Shown here: positions 1 to 7,296 of the stretch, in pieces
Layout of the letters: every line of letters begins with the position of its first letter
How positions within the stretch are numbered: the first letter of the stretch is position 1
From: Flemingiibacterium sp045634345
Lineage (GTDB): Bacteria > Bacillota > Clostridia > Oscillospirales > CAG-272
Assembly: GCA_045634345.1 (NCBI GenBank)
Contig: JAZRAB010000024.1
Coordinates: forward strand, 1 to 23,947
Reading direction: 5' to 3'
Length of the DNA stretch: 23,947 nt
Translations under genes and position numbers: made by a program
The notes under the pieces: model-generated
Told to the model about the DNA's origin: nothing
Database searches by the model: none
Seen by the model: only the letters and a program-made list of their open reading frames with translations

Positions 1-60
1 GCGCCGCGTGGGAGTTGCGATATTCGAAGAAGTAAACGCCCGATAAACAATAATTTAAGC
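1..60. repeat. Partial copy of an intergenic repeat (copy A)
   Basis: This stretch aligns by eye with 22707-22765 in the same orientation. Shared blocks are GGGAGTTGC, TCGAAG, CCCGATAAAC and ATAATTTAA, with scattered substitutions and about one base of indel. The window edge cuts off whatever lies to the left, so only the right end of the element is visible. No credible reading frame crosses it. It lies upstream of the DUF1934-holA promoter, much as the other copy lies upstream of rplM. Other copies in the genome are inferred, not seen. Confidence 0.6.
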
Positions 61-61
61 C

Positions 62-106
62 TTATTTTGCGAGATGTTGTGTAAAAACCGACCTCTCGCA
101 AAATAA
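62..106. repeat. Perfect 13-bp palindrome with 19-nt loop
   Basis: The arms at 62-74 and 94-106 are exact reverse complements, with a GCGAGA/TCTCGC core flanked by TTATTTT and AAAATAA. The T-rich side precedes and the A-rich side follows the core on both strands. That is the reverse of a normal intrinsic terminator, so termination is not the obvious role. It directly abuts the repeat at 1-60 and ends 26 bp before the -35 box of the downstream promoter. It may be part of the repeat, a terminator for an unseen upstream gene, or a protein-binding site. Confidence 0.5.
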
Positions 107-132
107 AAATTACGATAATTTACAATTACCCC

Positions 133-161
133 TTGAAGCGAAGATTGAAAAGTGATATAAT
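133..161 (+). promoter_or_regulatory. Sigma-A promoter for the DUF1934-holA operon
   Basis: The -35 box TTGAAG (133-138) and the -10 box TATAAT (156-161) are separated by 17 bp. The predicted transcription start, about 168, lies downstream of the first in-frame ATG at 167. This supports the internal ATG at 203 as the real start of the first gene. Confidence 0.75.
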
Positions 162-202
162 TTTTAATGAATAATAATATATCCGAGGAGTGCCGTCATC
201 AA

Positions 203-691
203 ATGAAAAAAGTAATGATAAATATAAAGTCGGCGCATTTTACGCCGAACGATAATTATATAAAGAATGTTTCCGTTGTGGATGTTTTTGCACCAGAGAA
301 CTTTGACTCTGTGGATGCACAGCGCATTGATGTTGATTACGAAGGACGTCTATTTATAAAAGACGGAAGACTTACCGTTGAATACGACGAGTCGGAATTG
401 ACAGGAATGACAGGCGCGACTACCGCAATTTCATTTGCGCTCGATGAACCGGGAATCGTTGTTATGAGCCGTTCGGGGACGGTGCGCGGTTCGCTCTGCT
501 TCGAGAAAGGCTCTCGCATTGACTGCGTGCAGGATACGGGTGAAATGATACTTTCGTTTGTCGTTGATACCGAGGCTCTCCAAAACGACATTCATGAAGA
601 CGGCGGTGAGCTTAAAATAAGCTATTGCATGGAATTTCGAGGCAGCCCCGTACAACGCTCACTTATGCACATATCGGTAAGCGCCTCATGA
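203..691 (+). CDS. DUF1934 family protein (YwiB-like, calycin-type beta barrel)
   Basis: A 162-residue protein that resembles the DUF1934 family of small beta-barrel proteins in Firmicutes. Recognisable parts are the ESELTGMTGATTAISF segment, a glycine-rich stretch with SRSGTVRGSLCFEKG, and a C-terminal GGELKISYCMEF strand region. The biochemical role of the family is not established. I chose the ATG at 203 because the earlier ATG at 167 sits at the predicted transcription start, and because GAGGAG at 185-190 precedes 203, although the spacing is rather long. The stop overlaps the holA start in an ATGA arrangement, so the two are probably translationally coupled. The protein has no signal peptide or membrane segment and should be cytoplasmic. 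Confidence 0.8.
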   Translation: MKKVMINIKSAHFTPNDNYIKNVSVVDVFAPENFDSVDAQRIDVDYEGRLFIKDGRLTVEYDESELTGMTGATTAISFALDEPGIVVMSRSGTVRGSLCFEKGSRIDCVQDTGEMILSFVVDTEALQNDIHEDGGELKISYCMEFRGSPVQRSLMHISVSAS

Positions 692-1764
692 GTACATCTG
701 TAAAAAAAGCAATAAGCGCCGCACAGTTTAAGGGAGAGTTCAAACGAATTAAGCCAGGCGCATATCTTTTCTACGGAAGCGAAAACTTCCTTAAGCTGCG
801 CGAGCTTCAGTCAATACGTGAACGAATATGTGCGGATGAGAATTTTGAAGTGTTTAATCACTTTGTATTTACGCGCGACAATTACAGTGCCGATGCACTT
901 TACTCGGCGGTGATGTCGATGCCGATGATGAGCGAGTTCAAGCTTGTCGAGATATATGAGCTTCCGTTCGCCGAGTATCGAAAAAAAGAGGATACTGAGG
1001 GACTTGAATCCGCACTTGCCGCCGCCGAAGACAGCGAAGATACGGTGCTTATTATCTACACAACTCCTGAAAATTTTGATCCCGGAGATGCAAAATCGCC
1101 GTCTGCACTGATGAAGCTTTTTTCAAAATATGCAACGCCGGTCGAGTTTGCACACGAGTCTACGGGACGTATCGTGCAGTGGGTGCAGAAGCATTTTGCC
1201 GCCGATAAGATAATCGCCGAGCCGATGGAATGTAATTACCTTGTTGAAATGGTGGGGCATGACATGACCACGCTTTCCGGGGAGATATCAAAGCTTTGTG
1301 CGTATCTGCATCAAAAGGAACGCGACAAGCTTCAAAGAGTTGACATAGAGCTTATTTGTCCGCACAACAAGGAGATCGGAGCGTTTGAATTTGCAGACGC
1401 AATTCTTGACGGAAACAATGAAAAGGCGTTCTACATCCTTGGCGACATGAAGATGAAAAATGAACCGGTACCGGTAATACTCGGCAGTATTATTAAAATT
1501 TACACCGATCTTTATGCGCTCAAGCTTTGCCTCGATGCCGGTGTATCATCCGATGACGCGGCAAAGAGAATCGGTCTTCATCCGTACGTTGCGAAGATGC
1601 GTATGGCTAAAGCCAAATCATGCGATAGGCAGGCACTTGATGCTATAATCGAGCTTTGCGCGGGTACGGATGCGGCGCTTAAGTCTAGTGCGCTTGATGA
1701 TTATATTTTGCTTGAACGGTTGATAGTTCAGGCATCACAATATCGAAGAAGGAAAGTTTTTTAA
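688..1764 (+). CDS. holA: DNA polymerase III subunit delta (clamp loader)
   Basis: A 358-residue protein matching HolA in length and layout. The delta subunit opens the beta sliding clamp and is part of the clamp-loader complex at the replication fork. The N-terminal part carries the family start AYLFYGSENFLKLREL. The clamp-contact region MMSEFKLVEI follows at about residue 85, in place of the usual FF/SL..kLv pattern. The middle has the LVEMVGHDMTTLSGEISKL helix typical of the AAA+ lid, and the C-terminal collar region ends YDDYILLERLIVQ-like. The start at 688 overlaps the DUF1934 stop by four bases. A longer reading from 625 would overlap the upstream gene by 67 bases and lacks family similarity. 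The next gene begins one base after the stop. Confidence 0.93.
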   Translation: MSTSVKKAISAAQFKGEFKRIKPGAYLFYGSENFLKLRELQSIRERICADENFEVFNHFVFTRDNYSADALYSAVMSMPMMSEFKLVEIYELPFAEYRKKEDTEGLESALAAAEDSEDTVLIIYTTPENFDPGDAKSPSALMKLFSKYATPVEFAHESTGRIVQWVQKHFAADKIIAEPMECNYLVEMVGHDMTTLSGEISKLCAYLHQKERDKLQRVDIELICPHNKEIGAFEFADAILDGNNEKAFYILGDMKMKNEPVPVILGSIIKIYTDLYALKLCLDAGVSSDDAAKRIGLHPYVAKMRMAKAKSCDRQALDAIIELCAGTDAALKSSALDDYILLERLIVQASQYRRRKVF

Positions 1765-1765
1765 G

Positions 1766-2359
1766 TTGAGTGATAAATTAAAGATTGATATTCCCATCGC
1801 AGTCGAAGGGAAGTACGATAAGATAAAAGTAGCTTCGGTTGCCGATGCGCATATTATAACGACCGACGGCTTTGGCGTGTTTGCTTCTGAAGAAAAAGCG
1901 GCACTTATACGCCGCCTTGCCGCGCCGCGCGGTATAATCGTACTAACCGATTCCGACGGCGCCGGGCTTGTCATACGAAATTATTTCAACCGAGTTCTAA
2001 AAAAGGACAAGCTGTATCATTTGTACATTCCCCAAATCGAGGGTAAGGAAAAACGAAAAAAATCCCCGTCCAAGGAGGGGATTTTAGGCGTCGAGGGTAT
2101 GGAGACTGAGCTTATAAGGTCGCTTCTTTTGCCGTTTGCAAACGGAAATGAGATTAAGAGTAAATACGAAATCACAAAAACAGATTTTTTTGCCGACGGT
2201 ATTTCGGGCAGAGACGAATCCGCAAAGAAACGCGCGAGACTTTGCCGCTATCTCTCGCTTCCTGATAATATGTCGGCAAACGCTCTGCTTGCGGCGATTA
2301 ATTTGCTTGGCGAAACGGATAAATACAAGGAGTTTTTGAAACATGACAGAGAAGATTAA
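1766..2359 (+). CDS. rnmV: RNase M5-like TOPRIM/DUF4093 protein
   Basis: A 197-residue protein with an N-terminal TOPRIM domain: E14 in IAVEGKYDK, then the acidic pair D62/D64 in IIVLTDSDGAG. A DUF4093-like C-terminal region follows the PSKEGILGVEGM segment. RNase M5 matures 5S rRNA by cutting a precursor, using this metal-binding fold. The start is TTG at 1766, preceded by GAAGGAAAG, with only one base after the holA stop; no closer ATG fits. It lies downstream of holA rather than beside ksgA, where rnmV is often found, so the specific function is less certain than the fold. A 9-bp hairpin lies inside the gene at 2059-2085. The end overlaps gtrA by 17 bases. Confidence 0.82.
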   Translation: MSDKLKIDIPIAVEGKYDKIKVASVADAHIITTDGFGVFASEEKAALIRRLAAPRGIIVLTDSDGAGLVIRNYFNRVLKKDKLYHLYIPQIEGKEKRKKSPSKEGILGVEGMETELIRSLLLPFANGNEIKSKYEITKTDFFADGISGRDESAKKRARLCRYLSLPDNMSANALLAAINLLGETDKYKEFLKHDRED

Positions 2360-2759
2360 AGAGCTGTTTATTAAATACCGCGAGCTTATCATGTACATCA
2401 TATTCGGCGGACTTACTACGGTCGTCAGCTTCGTTTCCTACTATGGATTTCTTTGGCTGGGAATGCATTATATCGTGGCACAGGCATTGTCGTGGGTGCT
2501 TGCGGTTGTATTTGCTTTTGTCGTTAATAAGATATTTGTGTTTGAAGACCGCGATAATACTCCGGCGGCACTCTTTCGTCAGATATGGCAGTTTGTCAGC
2601 GTAAGAATTGCATCCGGAGTCCTTGAAACTGCACTTTTATGGCTGCTTGTCGATATTCTTGGCTTTGGAGAGGGAATCGCAAAGATTCCGGTTGCGGTTT
2701 TGACTGTAATCATCAACTATATTGCATCAAAGCTGCTTGTTTTCAGAAAAAAGAGATAG
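2343..2759 (+). CDS. GtrA family membrane protein
   Basis: A 138-residue protein with four hydrophobic segments at roughly residues 16-37, 43-66, 83-103 and 113-132. It has the GtrA-family start YIIFGGLTTVVSF and the motif FVVNKIFVFEDR, with a matching NYIASKLLVFRKK end. Members are small polytopic membrane proteins linked to moving lipid-linked sugars in cell-wall or O-antigen glycosylation. No glycosyltransferase partner is adjacent, so the substrate is unknown. The start has an AAGGAG at 2327-2332 inside the end of the upstream gene, and the 17-base overlap suggests translational coupling. It terminates in TAG, showing that amber is used as a stop here. CopA follows after 18 bases. Confidence 0.88.
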   Translation: MTEKIKELFIKYRELIMYIIFGGLTTVVSFVSYYGFLWLGMHYIVAQALSWVLAVVFAFVVNKIFVFEDRDNTPAALFRQIWQFVSVRIASGVLETALLWLLVDILGFGEGIAKIPVAVLTVIINYIASKLLVFRKKR

Positions 2760-2777
2760 TTTTGAGGTGAATTAACC

Positions 2778-5039
2778 ATGAAGTTGAAGTTTACTGTTGA
2801 GGGCATGAGCTGTGCTGCTTGCTCGGCTTCGGTCGAGCGTGTGACGCGACGAATTGAGGGCGTGAACGAGGCAAGCGTGAATTTGCTTGCAAAGACGCTC
2901 GTTGTTGATGCAGACGAATTGCCTGAACTTTCAGACAAGATATGTGCGGCGGTTGCAAAGGCGGGATTTTCTGCATTGCCTATGATCGAAGAAAAGGCGA
3001 AGCAACCACTAGCAAAAAACGACAAGAAAAACGATGGTGAGGCTTCTGCGTCGTGCACTATGAATGTGCGGTTGTTTGTGTCAATAGGTTTTCTTGCTGC
3101 TCTTATGTATCTCTCAATGGGGCATATGATTGGTCTGCCGGTACCGCAAATATTTCACGGGAGTAAAAATGCGCTTGTATTTGCATTTGCGCAGTTTATT
3201 CTGACATTGCCTGTACTGTACCTTAACCGTAAATTCTACATTGTCGGCTTCAAGGCACTGTGGCACCGCTCACCTAATATGGATTCGCTTGTTGCTGTAG
3301 GCTCTGCGGCGGCAGTTGTTTACGGTGTTGCGGCGATATTTATGATAGGCTACGGCCTCGGACACGCAGACATAGAAACTGTGGAATATTATTCATCGAA
3401 TCTTTATTTTGAATCGGCATCTATGATTTTGACGCTCGTTACTGTAGGGAAATATCTCGAGGAACGTTCCAAAAATAAGACCGGTGCGGCAATTGAGCGT
3501 TTGACTAAGCTTGCTCCCGACACTGCAACTGTGGAGCGCGGCGGACGTATGATAGAAATAAAGGCGACCGAGCTTGTCGTTGGCGATATTATTGTTATTC
3601 GCCCCGGGCAGTCACTGCCTGCTGACGGCGTTATAGTTGAGGGAAGCTCATCACTCGACGAAGCGGCGCTTACCGGAGAATCGATACCGGTTGAAAAGAC
3701 GGTGGGCGATTTTGTTATGACCGCTACCATAAACAAAAACGGCAGTTTCAAATACCGTGCCGAAAAAGTGGGCGGCGAGACTGCGCTTGCTAAAATAATC
3801 GAGCTTGTGCGAGATGCCGGAGCGACAAAAGCTCCGATAGCGAAGCTTGCCGACAAGGTAAGCGGCGTTTTTGTACCGATTGTAATGGCGATAGCACTTG
3901 TTACTTTTACTGTATGGATGTTGCTTGGGGAAAGCTTCGATTTTGCACTCTCGTGCGGTATTTCCGTGCTCGTTATCTCTTGTCCATGTGCGCTTGGACT
4001 TGCAACTCCGGTTGCGGTTACAGTTGCTATCGGTCGTATGGCAGAGAGGGGAATACTTGTAAAAAGTGCGGAGGCACTCGAGGTTTTACACGAGGTTAAG
4101 GTGGTTGCGCTTGATAAGACAGGCACCGTAACGCAAGGCAAGCCGAGTGTCACCGATGTCATTTCCGCTGATGAAGCGAAGCTTCTTCGTCTTGCGGCAT
4201 CGCTTGAAGCGCCGAGCGAGCATCCGCTTGCCGGAGCTATAATCGAATACTGCGATAAAAACGCTGTAAAGGCAGAAACAATTACGGAATTTGTGGCAGT
4301 ATCCGGACGCGGCGTAACCGCTGTTATTGACGGTAAGCGAGCTTTTGCAGGGAACGCTATATATATGCAAGAGCAGGGAGTTGATATAGGTGAATCTCAA
4401 TCAACGATTGATTCGCTTGCCGCAGCAGGCAAAACACCGATGCTGTTTGCGTTAGATGGAACGCTTGCCGGTATTATTGCTGTTGCCGATGTGATAAAGC
4501 AGGATGCGCATAGCGCAGTGAAAAGGCTTGGCGAGATGGGTATTGAGACTATGATGCTGACGGGTGACAACAAAGCAACCGCGGCGGCAATAGCTAAAGA
4601 GGCAGGTATAACAAAGGTTATCGCGGAAGTGCTTCCGGCTGACAAAGAGCGTATCGTTGCATCGTCGATGGCTGACGGAGCAAAGACCGCATTTGTCGGG
4701 GACGGTATCAACGACTCGCCTGCGCTCGCACGTGCAGATGTCGGTATAGCGATTGGTTCGGGGGCGGATATTGCCATTGATTCGGCGGATATCGTACTGA
4801 TGAAGAACGACCTTTCGGACGTTCCTGCGGCTGTAGAATTTTCTCGCCTTACTATACGGAATATCAAGCAGAATCTTTTCTGGGCATTTTTCTATAACAC
4901 ACTCGGAATACCGATTGCCGCCGGTGTTTTATCGGGATTTGGAATTGTATTAAGTCCGATGATCGGTTCTGCGGCGATGAGTCTTTCCTCGTTGTTTGTT
5001 GTTACAAATGCCTTGCGGCTTTATCGGGTTAAGGTGTAA
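2778..5039 (+). CDS. copA: Copper-translocating P1B-type ATPase
   Basis: A 753-residue integral membrane ATPase. The N-terminal HMA domain (1-75) carries the metal site GMSCAACS (C12, C15). The transmembrane metal site is the CPC motif at C402-C404. The actuator TGES starts at T299, the phosphorylated aspartate is D446 in DKTGT, the nucleotide-binding domain has H482 in SEHPLA, and GDGIND contains D642. All motifs needed for a working Cu(I) exporter are present, and the CPC with the terminal SSLFVVTNALRL segment fits the CopA subgroup rather than zinc or cadmium pumps. A GAGGTG ribosome site sits nine bases before the ATG. It lies 18 bases after gtrA and is followed by a CopZ-like gene. No CsoR or CopY regulator gene is nearby, so control may act elsewhere or simply follow the operon promoter. 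Confidence 0.95.
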   Translation: MKLKFTVEGMSCAACSASVERVTRRIEGVNEASVNLLAKTLVVDADELPELSDKICAAVAKAGFSALPMIEEKAKQPLAKNDKKNDGEASASCTMNVRLFVSIGFLAALMYLSMGHMIGLPVPQIFHGSKNALVFAFAQFILTLPVLYLNRKFYIVGFKALWHRSPNMDSLVAVGSAAAVVYGVAAIFMIGYGLGHADIETVEYYSSNLYFESASMILTLVTVGKYLEERSKNKTGAAIERLTKLAPDTATVERGGRMIEIKATELVVGDIIVIRPGQSLPADGVIVEGSSSLDEAALTGESIPVEKTVGDFVMTATINKNGSFKYRAEKVGGETALAKIIELVRDAGATKAPIAKLADKVSGVFVPIVMAIALVTFTVWMLLGESFDFALSCGISVLVISCPCALGLATPVAVTVAIGRMAERGILVKSAEALEVLHEVKVVALDKTGTVTQGKPSVTDVISADEAKLLRLAASLEAPSEHPLAGAIIEYCDKNAVKAETITEFVAVSGRGVTAVIDGKRAFAGNAIYMQEQGVDIGESQSTIDSLAAAGKTPMLFALDGTLAGIIAVADVIKQDAHSAVKRLGEMGIETMMLTGDNKATAAAIAKEAGITKVIAEVLPADKERIVASSMADGAKTAFVGDGINDSPALARADVGIAIGSGADIAIDSADIVLMKNDLSDVPAAVEFSRLTIRNIKQNLFWAFFYNTLGIPIAAGVLSGFGIVLSPMIGSAAMSLSSLFVVTNALRLYRVKV

Positions 5040-5064
5040 TTTTAAAATAAAAGGAGATAGTATC

Positions 5065-5268
5065 ATGAAAAAAATCATCAAAATAAACGGAATGCACTGT
5101 TCTCACTGTTCGACGCGCGTTGCGAACGCGCTCGCGGAGCTTGGACTTAAAGTGAATGTGACACTCCCCGATGGAATTGCCACTGTTGAGGAGGACAGCA
5201 TACCGGCAGACGATGTACTGCGCGACGCAATTGAGGATCTCGGATTCGAGGTCGTTGAAATAAAATAA
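5065..5268 (+). CDS. copZ: CopZ-like copper chaperone (HMA domain)
   Basis: A 67-residue protein consisting of one heavy-metal-associated domain, with the metal site GMHCSHCS near its N-terminus. Such proteins carry Cu(I) in the cytoplasm and hand it to the N-terminal domain of CopA, encoded just upstream. The central histidine between the cysteines differs from the usual alanine; this occurs in some family members and may alter metal binding. An AAGGAG at 5051-5056 is well placed for the ATG at 5065. An in-frame start at 4996 would overlap copA and is not needed. It is the last gene of the operon; the strong hairpin after it serves the opposing hpf gene better. Confidence 0.88.
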   Translation: MKKIIKINGMHCSHCSTRVANALAELGLKVNVTLPDGIATVEEDSIPADDVLRDAIEDLGFEVVEIK

Positions 5269-5271
5269 TGC

Positions 5272-5305
5272 AAAAAGAGAGGGACGCTCATCGAGCGTCC
5301 CTCTC
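5272..5305 (-). terminator. Intrinsic terminator of hpf, shared with the copZ end
   Basis: A perfect 13-bp stem (5277-5289 with 5293-5305) with a 3-nt loop. Read on the minus strand it is followed by five U residues (A run at 5272-5276), the expected arrangement for ending hpf. On the plus strand the stem has no U-tract, so it would end the copA-copZ transcript less efficiently. Confidence 0.85.
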
Positions 5306-5318
5306 AAGCTAAAAGGAA

Positions 5319-5831
5319 TTATTTCTGCGGAACAATTACGCCGTAATCACCGTCGTTGCGGCGGTAAACAACATTGACCTCGCCGGTTTGTGAATCGGAG
5401 TACAGGAAAAAGCTGTGTCCAAGCAGGTTCATCTGAAGTATTGCTTCTTCTGGGGTCATAGGGCGCAGGGTAAATTCTTTCTTGCGTATGATAGGTTCAT
5501 CATCAAAGGTTTCTTCGGCGATCTCTTCGGCGATGTTCTCACGCAGACGTTTTTCAAGGCGCGTTTTGTTCTTGCGTATCTGACGTTCAATTGCTGACAC
5601 CGCGAGGTCGAGGGCATTGCGGAAGGTCTCATCTGCTTCTTCTCCGCGGTATATCATACCGCCCGCCATGATGGTTACTTCGACGCGCTCACGGTTTTTC
5701 TGTACGGAGAGTTTGACGGTAGCCGTGGGCTCGTCGCGGAAGAACTTGTCGAATTTGGCAAGCTTCGCTTCTGCAATAGGCTTAAAATCTTCCGGTACGC
5801 TTAAATGTCTTCCTACGTAGGTAATGATCAT
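5319..5831 (-). CDS. hpf: Ribosome hibernation promoting factor, long form
   Basis: A 170-residue cytoplasmic protein. The N-terminal S30AE/YfiA domain (about 1-100) starts MIITYVGRHLSVPEDFK. After a charged linker comes the C-terminal dimerisation domain, recognisable from FTLRPMTPEEAILQMNLLGH to the end. Long-form HPF binds the 30S decoding region and pairs ribosomes into inactive 100S dimers during slow growth. The ATG at 5831 has a strong GGTGGAG ribosome site (complement of 5837-5843). A frame open up to 5966 would run past the promoter at 5899-5927, so the shorter start is right. Monocistronic, with its own promoter and terminator, and divergent from asd. Confidence 0.94.
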   Translation of the reverse strand: MIITYVGRHLSVPEDFKPIAEAKLAKFDKFFRDEPTATVKLSVQKNRERVEVTIMAGGMIYRGEEADETFRNALDLAVSAIERQIRKNKTRLEKRLRENIAEEIAEETFDDEPIIRKKEFTLRPMTPEEAILQMNLLGHSFFLYSDSQTGEVNVVYRRNDGDYGVIVPQK

Positions 5832-5898
5832 AAACTCTCCACCTTTTATATTTGATTTGCGGTTGGGATGATTTGCACCATCTCTCATCCGCATATAT

Positions 5899-5927
5899 AG
5901 TATAACATATTTTGCATAAAAAATCAA
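5899..5927 (-). promoter_or_regulatory. Sigma-A promoter for hpf
   Basis: Read on the minus strand, -35 TTGATT (complement of 5922-5927) and -10 TATACT (complement of 5899-5904) are 17 bp apart. The resulting leader is about 60 nt. The intergenic region up to asd also holds a 7-bp inverted repeat (5962-5968 with 5976-5982). Confidence 0.7.
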
Positions 5928-5993
5928 CATCTTTTGCAAAAACATTTTATAATATTTTGTGAACATTTACCATAAAAATGTTACATTTGATTT

Positions 5994-6015
5994 TGCAAGA
6001 AATCTTGCATTTTTT
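5994..6015 (+). terminator. Terminator-like hairpin upstream of the asd promoter
   Basis: A 6-bp stem TGCAAG/CTTGCA (5994-5999 with 6004-6009) with loop AAAT, followed by six T residues at 6010-6015. It is shaped like a plus-strand intrinsic terminator but no plus-strand gene precedes it; hpf lies upstream on the other strand. It ends two bases before the asd -35 box. It may block antisense read-through into asd, or may be chance in an AT-rich region. Confidence 0.4.
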
Positions 6016-6016
6016 A

Positions 6017-6046
6017 TTGACAGAAAGCTATTAAATATGGTATAAT
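6017..6046 (+). promoter_or_regulatory. Sigma-A promoter for asd
   Basis: Consensus TTGACA (6017-6022) and consensus TATAAT (6041-6046), 18 bp apart, with an extended -10 TGG just before. This is among the strongest promoters in the window and fits the highly biased codon use of asd. The expected start near 6053 falls on a 6-bp hairpin, TATACG/CGTATA (6053-6058 with 6065-6070). Confidence 0.85.
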
Positions 6047-6116
6047 ATAATGTATACGTTTGTTCGTATATTATAAACTTAAACAACTATATATTTTACA
6101 TAACGGAGGCAATATC

Positions 6117-7202
6117 ATGTCACAGAAACTTCGTGCCGGAATCGTCGGCGCAACCGGTATGGTTGGACAGAGATTTATTACTCTGCTCCAAGATCATCCT
6201 TACTTTGAAATCACCGCACTCGCGGCAAGTCCGCGCTCCGCAGGCAAGACCTACGAGGAAGCTCTCGGCGGTCGCTGGAAGCTGCAGACTCCCATGCCCG
6301 AGTCGGTTAAAAATATGATCGTTATCGATGCTTCCAAGCTCGATGTTATGGCAGAGAAGGTTGACTTTGTATTCTGTGCCGTCGATATGAAGAAGGACGA
6401 GATCAAGGCTCTCGAAGAAGCATATGCAAAAGCAGAGATTCCTGTCGTCTCCAACAACTCCGCTAACCGTTGGACTCCCGATGTGCCGATGGTAATTCCG
6501 GAGATAAACGATGCTCATCTTGAGGTTATCGAGGCACAGAAAAAGCGCCTTGGTACAAAGCGCGGCTTTATTGCTGTTAAGCCGAACTGCTCCATTCAGT
6601 CATATGTTCCCGCGCTTACTCCCCTTATGAAGTTTGAACCGACCGAGGTCGTTGCTACTACATATCAGGCTATTTCCGGCGCAGGCAAGACATTCAATGA
6701 ATGGCCCGAAATGATCGACAACGTAATCCCCTATATCGGCGGTGAGGAAGAAAAGTCCGAGCAGGAGCCGCTCCGAATCTGGGGTAAGGTTGAAAACGGC
6801 GAGATTGTTAAGGCGACAACTCCTCTCATCACAACACAGTGCATCCGCGTGCCCGTTACCGACGGTCACACAGCGGCTGTATTTGTAAAATTCAAGAATA
6901 AGCCCACTAAGGAGCAGATTCTTGAAGCGTGGGCAGAGTATTCGGGCAAGCCGCAGGAGCTTGAGCTTCCGCATGCACCGAAGCAGTTCATTCACTATTT
7001 CGAGGAGGATAACCGTCCTCAGGCGAATGTTGACCGCAACCTCGAGGGTGGTATGGCGATTTCTCTCGGAAGACTTCGTGAGGACACACTGTTCGACTAT
7101 AAGTTTGTCGGTCTTTCGCACAATACTCTGCGCGGTGCCGCAGGCGGTGCCGTTGAGATTGCGGAGCTTCTTTACAGACTCGGATATCTTTCGGCAAAAT
7201 AA
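6117..7202 (+). CDS. asd: Aspartate-semialdehyde dehydrogenase, archaeal-type
   Basis: A 361-residue enzyme that reduces aspartyl phosphate to aspartate semialdehyde with NADPH, at the branch to lysine, diaminopimelate, threonine and methionine. The nucleotide-binding loop is GATGMVGQRF (residues 11-20). The catalytic cysteine is C158 in KPNCSIQ. A substrate-site region around VTDGHTAAVFVKF carries the expected histidine, and the C-terminus has HNTLRGAAGGAV. Overall it resembles archaeal-type enzymes (DHPYFEITALAAS, EEEKSEQEPLRI segments) rather than the Bacillus or E. coli types. CGGAGG precedes the ATG at 6117; an upstream in-frame ATG at 6060 lies close to the transcription start and is unlikely. 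Single-gene unit with a strong promoter and a terminator. Confidence 0.95.
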   Translation: MSQKLRAGIVGATGMVGQRFITLLQDHPYFEITALAASPRSAGKTYEEALGGRWKLQTPMPESVKNMIVIDASKLDVMAEKVDFVFCAVDMKKDEIKALEEAYAKAEIPVVSNNSANRWTPDVPMVIPEINDAHLEVIEAQKKRLGTKRGFIAVKPNCSIQSYVPALTPLMKFEPTEVVATTYQAISGAGKTFNEWPEMIDNVIPYIGGEEEKSEQEPLRIWGKVENGEIVKATTPLITTQCIRVPVTDGHTAAVFVKFKNKPTKEQILEAWAEYSGKPQELELPHAPKQFIHYFEEDNRPQANVDRNLEGGMAISLGRLREDTLFDYKFVGLSHNTLRGAAGGAVEIAELLYRLGYLSAK

Positions 7203-7211
7203 GAGTTTAAC

Positions 7212-7264
7212 GTGAGACATATTATATAGGGCGGGGGCTTGCTCCCGCCGTCTCACTCTTTTTT
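7212..7264 (+). terminator. Intrinsic terminator after asd
   Basis: A nested hairpin: outer stem GTGAGAC/GTCTCAC (7212-7218 with 7250-7256) and a GC-rich inner stem GGCGGG/CCCGCC, followed by TCTTTTTT ending at 7264. purD starts only 33 bases later with no clear promoter between, so some read-through may feed the next operon. Confidence 0.85.
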
Positions 7265-7296
7265 AGATTTTTCATTTACAAAAACGGAGGACAACC

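Noticed and set aside
3404..4162. 252-codon minus-strand open frame inside copA
   Set aside because: It lies wholly opposite well-conserved CopA motifs and has a serine/threonine-rich product typical of antisense frames.
6047..6116. Lysine riboswitch upstream of asd
   Set aside because: The leader is only about 65 nt, too short for a lysine riboswitch, and contains one 6-bp hairpin.
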